Shown here: in pieces, positions 33,522 through 42,500 of the stretch
How positions within the stretch are numbered: the stretch's first letter is position 1
Layout of the letters: every line of letters begins with the position of its first letter
Assembly (NCBI GenBank): GCA_947589415.1
Contig: CANQBP010000009.1
Span: forward strand, 1 to 64,000
Direction: 5' to 3'
From: an uncultured Clostridia bacterium
GTDB taxonomy: Bacteria > Bacillota > Clostridia > Oscillospirales > Acutalibacteraceae
Length of the DNA: 64,000 nt
Translations under genes and position numbers: made by a program
The notes under the pieces: model-generated
Databases searched by the model: none
The model's input: the letters and a program-made list of their open reading frames with translations, nothing else
Told to the model about the DNA's origin: nothing

Positions 33522-34787
33522 CTATTCTTTCATATCATCATCGTTTTCCTCATCTTCTTCATCGTCCTTATCTATCCAACGTGAAACAAGGAAATACAAG
33601 ATACCGACCACTACCACAACAATTGCCGATATAACAATAACTATAATAATTCTCTTTTGTTTTCCGTCCGTTTCATCAGAAACGCTGTCGGTCACTTCGC
33701 TGTCCGTATTTTGACTGTACTGCGAACTGATTTCATTATCTGAAGAATCTGTCCTATCCCCGCTTACAGTACCGTTCGGACTTGAAACACCGTTTTGCCG
33801 ACTGCCTTCTGAGTCGCTCATATCATTTGATGTCCCGTCGGAATTTTGTCCGCCGCCTTGTGAACCTTCCACTTCGGAGTTAGTACTCTCGGATACCGAA
33901 CCTCCTGCCGATGATGTACCTGTACCATGATTACTGCTGTCGCCGTTTTGACCGTTACCGCCGCCATTACTCTCGGTCTTACTGTTGTCGGGATTAGCGT
34001 TACTATTTGTGCCGCTTGACTGATTTCCTCCGCCGCCGCTTACCTCTCGGTTACTGCTTTCCCCACTCCCGTTTCCGCCGGAGCTTTGTGGACTGCTCGA
34101 ACCGTTATTGTTGCCGTTGTTACCGCCGCTGGTGTTATTGCCGCCGCTACCGTTGTTACCGCTGCCACCGTTGTTTCCGGTGCCGTCGTCATCACCGATG
34201 CTATTGTCATTACCGTTACTGCTGTTTTGCTCCGTCGGTCTATTCTGCGGCTCACGTGATGAGTTGCCCGAAGCTGACGACTCCTCCTCACTGTATTCGG
34301 AGAAAATATTCCTTGAGTTTATACTGTACTTTAAGTCAGCGGTCGTATTATCCGAAATCAGCTTTGAATCTTCTCCGAAAAGCTGAAATTCCTTTGCAAA
34401 AACATCATCAGAGGAAAGTCTGTCCGACTTTAGCTTAAAACTTATCTCCGCAAGCTCGGTATTACCCTTGACAACTCCGTCGGAATTATAGAAATTTATC
34501 TTTATAGTCCCGTTATTTTCGGAATCTATATTTACAACCTTAGCTTTTGACGAACCCTTATGTACGGAAACAAATTTCAGCACTCCCGTATCATAACCTA
34601 TTGATATAGAGCCGGAAGACGCTTTACCGGGAGTGAAAGAAACGACTGCGGTCACGTTTCTGTCCGTATCAATTATTTCGTTAATGCCGAATGTCGGCAT
34701 TTCTTCAGCGGAAACTAACAAACTCCCGCAAAAAGATATAACAAACAGCATGACCAAAAATATGTATATACCTTTTCTTTGCTTCAA
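33522..34787 (-). CDS. Membrane-anchored cohesin-like protein
   Basis: A 421-residue protein: signal peptide (FLVMLFVISFCGSLLVSA), one cohesin-like beta-sandwich (about residues 30-150; VVSFTPGKASSGSISIGYDTGVLKFVSVHKGS...GTIKINFYNSDGVVKGNTELAEISFKLKSD), a Gly/Asn/Ser-rich linker of about 220 residues, one membrane helix (about 377-398) and an acidic tail (DKDDEEDEENDDDMKE). Cohesins bind dockerins on enzymes to build cellulosomes and amylosomes. A single cohesin held by a helix instead of a sortase signal would be a cell-surface anchor. The match is by pattern only. Confidence 0.7.
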   Translation of the reverse strand: MKQRKGIYIFLVMLFVISFCGSLLVSAEEMPTFGINEIIDTDRNVTAVVSFTPGKASSGSISIGYDTGVLKFVSVHKGSSKAKVVNIDSENNGTIKINFYNSDGVVKGNTELAEISFKLKSDRLSSDDVFAKEFQLFGEDSKLISDNTTADLKYSINSRNIFSEYSEEESSASGNSSREPQNRPTEQNSSNGNDNSIGDDDGTGNNGGSGNNGSGGNNTSGGNNGNNNGSSSPQSSGGNGSGESSNREVSGGGGNQSSGTNSNANPDNSKTESNGGGNGQNGDSSNHGTGTSSAGGSVSESTNSEVEGSQGGGQNSDGTSNDMSDSEGSRQNGVSSPNGTVSGDRTDSSDNEISSQYSQNTDSEVTDSVSDETDGKQKRIIIVIVISAIVVVVVGILYFLVSRWIDKDDEEDEENDDDMKE

Positions 34788-34929
34788 AACCGAGACCCCC
34801 CGAATACATTAAAAGCGGGCGAAAAACAAACGCCCGCCCGAACGGATACTTATGTCAGACACCGATACAATTATAAATAATTTTTATATGATTGTCAAGA
34901 AATCCGCATAATTTACAAAAAATACATAA

Positions 34930-35391
34930 TTATTTCGCATATTTGAGCTTATCGGGAGTCCAGTCATGTATAATCTCCAAAAATTCGGCTGATGTTCTTT
35001 TAGCCGCTTCGAGATCATGATCCATGCAGTTGCCGCACTCTATGCGTGTACTTCCGGGTATCGTACCCTCAAATTCAGAAATATACGAAAATGAGGATTT
35101 TATAAGCTCTATAACTTCCGTTTCACTAATGCTGTCACGCACAAGCAGATAAAAACCCGTTTGGCAACCCATCGGGCCGACATATAAAACCCTGTCGGAA
35201 TATTTGCTGTTACGAACATACGTTGCAAAGATATGTTCGATAGTATGCATTTCCCCTGTTGACATATAGTCGCCGCCATTAGGCTTTTTAAGGCGAATAT
35301 CGTATGTAACCGCATCTCCGTCTATGCGTGACGTATAAATTCCTCTTTCAAGTAAATCGTGGTTTACCTCAAAACTTGCAATTCTTTCCAT
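34930..35391 (-). CDS. luxS: S-ribosylhomocysteine lyase (AI-2 synthesis)
   Basis: A 153-residue LuxS. It splits S-ribosylhomocysteine into homocysteine and the AI-2 precursor in methyl-cycle recycling. The metal site is complete: HTIEH and the later Cys in ECGNCMDHD, with the catalytic Cys in GPMGCQTGFYL. The length is standard. The start at 35391 follows GGAG at 8 nt; the track start extends into the spacer. It lies just 30 nt beyond the terminator of a tRNA cluster on the same strand, with no obvious promoter of its own. Confidence 0.95.
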   Translation of the reverse strand: MERIASFEVNHDLLERGIYTSRIDGDAVTYDIRLKKPNGGDYMSTGEMHTIEHIFATYVRNSKYSDRVLYVGPMGCQTGFYLLVRDSISETEVIELIKSSFSYISEFEGTIPGSTRIECGNCMDHDLEAAKRTSAEFLEIIHDWTPDKLKYAK

Positions 35392-35419
35392 TTCAGTCAC
35401 TCCGCTCTTTACAAAAATA

Positions 35420-35462
35420 AAACGGCAACAAGCCAAAGACCAGCCTTAGCTTATTGCCGTTT
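35420..35462 (-). terminator. Terminator between tRNA cluster and luxS
   Basis: Long stem with AAACGGCAA / TTGCCGTTT at its base and further pairing above, followed on the minus strand by TTTTATTTTTG. It lies between tRNA-Cys and the luxS ribosome site. Confidence 0.75.
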
Positions 35463-35468
35463 AAATTA

Positions 35469-35539
35469 AGGCGACACCCGGATTTGAACCGGGGATCAGA
35501 GTTTTGCAGACTCGTGCCTTACCACTTGGCTATGTCGCC
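35469..35539 (-). tRNA. tRNA-Cys (GCA)
   Basis: The 71-nt cloverleaf has acceptor GGCGACA with TGTCGCC, anticodon GCA in CTGCAAA and T arm GGTTCAAATCC. Last of five tRNAs. Confidence 0.95.
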
Positions 35540-35607
35540 GGACAAACTCAAAACTCAATACAACATGAGTTCTGACGAACCGCATCTCAATGCACCGAAA
35601 AAAACAA

Positions 35608-35680
35608 AGCGGATGACGGGGCTCGAACCCGCTACCTCAACCTTGGCAAGGTTGCGCTCTACCAGATGAGCTACATCCGC
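35608..35680 (-). tRNA. tRNA-Gly (GCC)
   Basis: The 73-nt cloverleaf has acceptor GCGGATG / CATCCGC, anticodon GCC in CTTGCCAAG and T loop GGTTCGAGCC. Confidence 0.95.
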
Positions 35681-35684
35681 ATTA

Positions 35685-35757
<73 letters not shown>

Positions 35758-35763
35758 ATTTTA

Positions 35764-35837
35764 CGATCCGGAACGGGATCGAACCGTCGACCTCTAGCGT
35801 GACAGGCTAGCGTTCTAACCAGCTGAACTACCGGACC
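35764..35837 (-). tRNA. tRNA-Asp (GTC)
   Basis: The 74-nt cloverleaf has acceptor GGTCCGG / CCGGATC, anticodon GTC in CTGTCAC and discriminator G. Confidence 0.95.
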
Positions 35838-35844
35838 ATAATGG

Positions 35845-35917
35845 TGGGAACAATAGGGCTCGAACCTATGACCCTCTGCTTGTAAGGCAGATGCTCTCCC
35901 AGCTGAGCTATGCTCCC
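35845..35917 (-). tRNA. tRNA-Val (TAC)
   Basis: The 73-nt cloverleaf has acceptor GGGAGCA / TGTTCCC, anticodon TAC in CTTACAA. An encoded CCA follows. First gene of the cluster Val-Asp-Phe-Gly-Cys. Confidence 0.95.
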
Positions 35918-36117
35918 ATGACGACCTCAAGATTACCTTTAAGGAATTATCTATCAGCGACTTTATTATAATACAACATTTAAGCATGAATGTCAAGGGT
36001 TTTTTAAAATTTTTTTTTATTTTTTCATGTATTACATTATATTCGTATAAAGATATTTTGATAACTGTTTGTACAAAAATAATTTTGCGGCTATTTTGCG
36101 GCTGCTATATTGTATTA

Positions 36118-36146
36118 TTGACAAAAAAACATCTTCATGTTATATT
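36118..36146 (+). promoter_or_regulatory. Promoter of the NifX-like gene
   Basis: TTGACA, 17-nt spacer, TATATT, 28 nt before the ATG. Confidence 0.8.
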
Positions 36147-36174
36147 AGATTATATTTTTTCGGGGGGTTTTTAC

Positions 36175-36483
36175 ATGAAAGTTGCTTTTACGTATGACAA
36201 GTCGGACGGCAGTATCCGACAACAATTTGACGGTGTGAGGCATTTTAAAATTTATGAACTTGAGAACGGTGAAATAGTTTATTCCGAAATTATTGCCGTT
36301 CCCGACGGTGAGGTCGATACGATTATTTCATTGTTATGTATGTTCGAGGTTGATGCGGTCATAAGCGGTATTATCGAAGGCAATACAAAAAAGCTGCTTG
36401 ACGACGAGGGTATATTCGTTTATGAGGGACATTCGGGCAGTTGCGAAAACGCAATAAATCTTCTTATCGGCGGAAAACTCTGA
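36175..36483 (+). CDS. Small protein resembling NifB/NifX (dinitrogenase cofactor-binding) fold
   Basis: A 102-residue protein that starts MKVAFTYDKSDGSIRQQFDGVRHFKIYELENGEIVYSEII, the pattern of the NifX/NafY-like fold that carries iron-molybdenum cofactors in nitrogen fixers. It continues with a region where the family often binds clusters. No nif genes are near, and in Clostridia such stand-alone proteins have unknown roles. I set the start at 36175 because a GGGGGG site and a consensus promoter precede it; the track start 189 nt upstream covers the promoter. Confidence 0.6.
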   Translation: MKVAFTYDKSDGSIRQQFDGVRHFKIYELENGEIVYSEIIAVPDGEVDTIISLLCMFEVDAVISGIIEGNTKKLLDDEGIFVYEGHSGSCENAINLLIGGKL

Positions 36484-36492
36484 TACATTAAA

Positions 36493-36530
36493 AATATCCC
36501 GACAGCGCAGAAACTGTCGGGATATATTTT
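36493..36530. terminator. Bidirectional terminator before the giant gene
   Basis: Stem AATATCCCGACAG / CTGTCGGGATAT followed by ATTTTTT; shared by convergent genes. Confidence 0.85.
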
Positions 36531-36541
36531 TTGCTGAAAAA

Positions 36542-39500
36542 TCAGCTGTTTGAATATACAACTTCCGGTTTAAACCTATCACCTGATGTACCGGCTAAGC
36601 CGCCGTCGTTGTCATAGCGGTTTTTAATTGTAACATACTCCATACTTTCCCAGTACTCCTCGTCAAACAGATCTGCAATATATCCTGTCTGACCTGCCGG
36701 TCGGGTAATTTCGTATGCACCCTCACGGATCGTAAACTGATGCAAGTCACCGTATGAGTCATAGTACTCAATATTCATATCCGTTTGGAATATGACGTCC
36801 ATCTTGTCATCATCGTCATACGTACCGATTTGGAAGTGCTTGCCGTAGTTACTTGTACCTACGAGCTTGCCGGACAACGCAAATGTAAGCTCATCGGCAT
36901 TGAATGTTACATTGTTATATACATTCAAATTAGTGTTGCCCTCCCAGCGGAAATACATCTTACCCGTTGTCATATACTTCATAAGTCTGTTTTCGGCAAA
37001 TGCACCGTCATTAACCGTGAGATTTACGGTCTTATTCGTTGCGTGAGCACCTGCCGTTATCGTCAGATCACTTCCGCTCTTAGTTACCCAGCCGCTGAGT
37101 GCGGTTGCATCAACTATATCACTCGGATCTCCGTCAAGCGGAGCAACATATTCACCGTAATTGATGGGATCTTCAAAGAAGTTCTTTGCTACCGTGCTGT
37201 ACAAATTCAGTCGCGGCTTCCAATTGCTTCCGCCCGTATCGGTATATATAAACGGGCCTACCTGACCGCTGTTAATTTCAGCTTGGGTATTTATGAAATT
37301 CTCATCAAACGTGTACGCACCGGCTTTTATCTTGTAGCTGTTACTCGGATCATAAGTGTTTACAGTCACATCATACTTGAAATATAGTGTTATCGGCTTA
37401 TATTTAAGTCCTTTAGCCTCTGCTTCGGTGTTTGCAACGGGTATTGCTGAACTTACCGATGCACGAACTGCCGCCATATCGAACAAATAAGCATCTGATG
37501 CAGAAGTCTGCTGCAGCACTGATGCAGAAATCTGACGATAATCCGTTGCAGTATTCTGTACCCAATATGATGTATCCGGCGTGGTCGCTCCGTCACCGGG
37601 CTGATGCACAAATACCCATGCGCCGTCAAGAAGATCTATTTTATCCTTCAAAGCACATTCCTTAGTCGTACCGTCGGGATATCTTATAACAAACTGAAGA
37701 TCGTACAGATAATTTTCACCGGCTGCGGGCTGAACGAAGATTATCGGACAGCCTTCGGTATTCTTATACTCCACGGTAGACTCACGTGTCATACCGCTTT
37801 CGTCGAGCTTGTATCTAAGGGCAAATTCAGCGCCGCGGGTTGCTGCTTTCTTCGTATCGAAGAATATAATCGGTATTCTGTCGTCTGTTGAAATGGTGAT
37901 GTTATCAACGGCAGAATTAAGTTTATCGGTTTGTCTGACTATATCATTTACCGTTGTCGTATCACTTTCATAGAGATTTTCTGCTTGAAGCAGTAATCTT
38001 TCAATTTCGGCAACAGCGGTGCTGTCAAAGATATCCGGTTGACCGTTACGGAGATATTCGGGATAGTTATGTCCGGGAACATAAGCTCTTGCGTTACTCA
38101 TAGCCACATAGAGATCCGAATATGCCGAAACCCACCTGTTGACATCATTGATATTTGCACTATATCCGTTACTGTTTATAACACCGTCCGTGAAATACGG
38201 GTCAATCAAATTCTTTTTGATTGCACCTGCATACTTGTAGGAACCTCTTCCTCCGTTACCGCCGAGGTTCTTAGGATTACCCTTTGCATCATACTGAATA
38301 GCAAGCACCTTGCCGTAGTAGAGCGAATGTGCCCCGTACAACGCTCTCTCAAGTGCAACCTTTGGCGGAACATAGTTATCCCAACCGCCTGCTCCCGAAT
38401 TCATATTGGTATCGAAGAGTATGAGGTCGTCGCCTTGGAGTGATGTTCTGTACACTTTCATTGTTCCGTCATCAAAGTACGCCGAGAATGTAATGAATGG
38501 TGTTTGTGCAGGTATCGTTGCACAAAGATACGTTGTAGTTTCCGTGTCATCGGTCATAAGATACTGTCCGCCTGCTCCTACACCGTTTGCCTGTATGGAA
38601 ACCGACTGCAAATTCGGAAGTTTTTTGAAGTATATGGTCTGATTGTCTTCAACCTGTACCGTTTCGGGATCTATGGTACAGAGCGACATATTTGTAAACA
38701 CACTGTTTCTCACGGTAATGTCCTTCATAACAAGCCATACATTTCCGTAAACGTCCTGAATTTGCTGTGTAAAGGTCGAATCCGTAGCATAACCGTCATC
38801 ATACCAATTTTTACCCGGTGTTACAGATGATCTTCTCAGACCCTGAATTTGGAATGAATATTCATCGGACTGATCAACAGGTATCTTACGTTCGTACCAG
38901 TCAAATATCAACGTCATTGTCGTATCACCGACACGTCCCATTGATTCACGGTTGCCGCCTGAACCGCCGAACAGATTAGTTCCCAGTACCCATGCACCGT
39001 TTTCGGATTTGAATGCACTATCGGGAAGCAACTCACGATTACCGTTAAGATAGAAACATCCGTATGAAGAATTGTATGACATATTTGTCAGCTTGATTTT
39101 TGATCCGCCAACATAAGGCATTCTCAAATCCGTTACCATAGTACCTCTGTCAATTGCGGGAACCATCGTTGTGTAAGACGGTGCAACATCACTACGTTTT
39201 GCTCTATAATGGTAGGCATAAGCTCCACCAACACTTGTACCATAACTATAGTTAGTTACTTTTCCCGGCGCATAGGGCCAAATGCTCACTCTGTGACCTG
39301 CTCTGTCAGGACATTTATTACCTGTGCTTGCATGGTAATCATAAATATAAACTCCTCCAACAACCTCTGCACCACCCATTACAGTAGTTACCGTAGAACT
39401 GCTACGGTAATCTGTATAACCGTTTCTGCTGAGAACTTCATCATCTATTAAGGTAAACAAACAGCAGCCACCGGTTTGGTTTTCATTACCATAATTGCAC

Positions 39501-42500
39501 TCAAACGGTCTGCAGAATGAATCATGAACCAGGGGAGCACTCGCACGATTGCTTAAGCAAGACTTATCCCAGTTTGTAGGATACGAACACGGATGAGTAT
39601 CTTCAAAGCACTGGGTGTCCGCCATATCGAGATAAATCTGTCCGCCGTCATTTTGTCCGTCGTTTGCTTGTCCTGCCGGTGTACCTCCGACCTTTTCGGC
39701 TCCGGCGTTCTTAGTAATGATACAACCGTAAGCTGTCGCACTTACAACTACGTAATAACAATCGTCTGACTCATCAACACGAATTGCCTGTGTTCCGGGC
39801 CATGCTCCGTTGAGGGATCGGTCATACCTGTCCCAAACATAAACCCACGGCTGCGCTCCATTAAGTGTTCTGTCGGCATCGATCCAAATTACCGTTTTAC
39901 CGAGGTTAATTCTTGGAATACCTCCAAGACCGTCCTGGTTAAAATAGTCAAATGTTACAGTCTTAGTAGTAAATCCGTTTGCCGCAGTTACCACCGGCAC
40001 CGGTGCAGATACCGCTGCGGGTGCTGTAAGAAGCTCACTTGCAAAAGTTGATGATACAACACCGCTAAGCTCTCCTACGCTGTTAAATGAAACATTACTT
40101 CCGGTTGAAACGTTGGTCGAATATTTCGGATAAATATTCTTTGCGGATATAAGCTCTGATGAAACATTCTTAAATGTATATGCGGAATATGCAGCCGATA
40201 TTTGATTGTCAGACACATAAGTAACGTTCAATTCGCCTGCTCTCGGCACATTCATAGATGATGTCACAATTTCCTGCTCTCCGTCATCGCCGTACCTTCT
40301 GTAAACGCTGAAGGCGAACTCGCCGCTGTACTGTGCGGTGTACACATACTGCATACCGTCAAAATAAGCCTCTACCGGTTCGGAATTACCTATCTTTATA
40401 CCTACAAATGTCGTATCATCACCGCTTATTGTGGTACTGTTATAGGGAATATTTATCTTAACGGTAGGTCTGTCGGTTTTGTTTGTCTCATCGGGTTTTA
40501 ATACATACTGACCTATCTGTGAGGCAAAGGAATTTGTGTAGAGATATTCGCTGTCATCAATAGAATAATACCTTACCTGAACATTCTGTCCTGCCTCATA
40601 AACATATCTTGCAACATTGTACGGACCTTCTTTGATTGTGTTGTAATCAGTCTTTTCTCCGTCAGCTCCCGTTACTTCCACAACCGCATTCTCTGCTCCG
40701 GATATATAAAGCTCGGAGAGTTTTGCCCTCTTCATCTCAAGTATATCCTTCTCCGCATTTCCTTGGCTTGTAACAACAAGTCCTGCTAAATCAAATACAA
40801 TGTTACCGTCCTGCATCTCACTTACGGGAACATTTTGTTCGGTAGTAAATACTACTGTCTTAGTTCCTATAATTTGATGTTTTCCGGTCGACGGGTCAAT
40901 TTCGCCGAGTTCATTCTGAACCGTCGTAAGCACAAATCTTGCGCTGTTAAAACTATCATAATCCACATCTGTGTACGAAAGTCCCTGTGCAACTATTTTG
41001 TTGAAGGAACTGCCTACATTGTAGTTTCCGACAACTGTGTCGTCCTTATACAGCTGCATGGTAAGTCCGGTAACCTCATAGGGAGTTTCGGCAGTTTTTT
41101 CGGCACCGTTTATGCTGCCCTCATGATATGTCCGCAGAACCGTTCCTACTGCAAGACCCTCAACCCATATCCTTACCTTATTCTCTGAAAGGAGCTTGTC
41201 TGTTGCTGTCGAATCGCCGTTAGTTGTTCCGCTGCCCGGCTTGTACACATAAAACTCGTCATATGCTTTCTTGAGTTTATCATATACTGCATCAACTTTT
41301 TCCTGTGTTGCACTTATGTCCGTGATCATAGAATTTGCTTCATTAACTGCATCTTGAAGATTTTTATAGGTTTCATCCGTGCAGTCAACCTTCAAATCGA
41401 TCATCGGCTGTGCCAAAGCTACCAAATCCACTAACGGTCTTGTATCAACATTAACGTCCGGATTAGCAAGAACATCTTCTATTGCCTTATTCAGATCTTC
41501 CGCCGCCTTGTCGATATCCGACTGTGTCGGGCCTAAATTATCCGCATTTTCAGCCACTGTCAAAGCTGCTGCAAGTGCATCTCTGTATTCTCTCTTATAT
41601 CTATCATTGTTCAAATACGGCTGTGCTTTCTTAATTGCATCATCAAGTACACTCTTATCGAGCTTGGAAGAAACTACACTTGTATATTCCGCTTTCAGCT
41701 TGTCAATAAGTTCGATAACTTCCGAAGAATTATAAACCTTGCCGCTTGGGGAATTAAGTATTTCTCCACTATCAATCAAAGCCTTTGCGTTTACATATTC
41801 GCCCATTTCAAAGAGGGCAAACTGTACAACATCATACACAACCTTGTTGTGCTGCTCTGTTATAATGCTTGTACATTCATTAACGAGCTTTTCATACTCA
41901 CTATAAAGTTCGTTGCTGACTACCTTTGTTCTGAGTGCCTTTACAGCATCATCAATTTCCTGTACCTTTTTCTCATATACGTCATCTCCGTGAACTACCG
42001 TATCATTCAGCAAATCAACTGCCTCATTAAGAACATTCTGAAGTGCATCATAGCTTGCATCTTCATAGTCATCACGAAGATATGACGAACGTGCCTCGTT
42101 TACCTTTTCGGTAAGAATTCTTTTGGCTGTCGTTGATACGCCGCTGCTCTCATAATCCAAATAGGGAGCAACTGCCGAACCTATCATACTTGATTTTACA
42201 CGGACTGTCGTGTATGCCTTATAGTCAAGACCTATCAGGTCACACGCCTTTCTCTCCGTAAGTCGGCAGGCAATCGAATTGGGTCTTGCCGGGTCTACAA
42301 CGACAAATGCTTCATTTTCCGTATTAGGTGTAACCGACACGGTTTCGGTTACGGGATTTCCGGATTTATCATAGTAGGTTAATACCATATCGAAGTTCTT
42401 GGCACATTCGATATTTGCTACCCACCAACCGCAGCCTTCGTAAAGCATCTTCTGCTTTCCTGCATCATCAATTCCGTAGAAGTAATCTAGGCTGCCGTTA

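Noticed and set aside
34007-34438. 143-residue Cys/Arg/Tyr-rich plus-strand ORF
   Set aside because: Antisense reading of the Gly/Asn/Ser linker of the cohesin-like gene.
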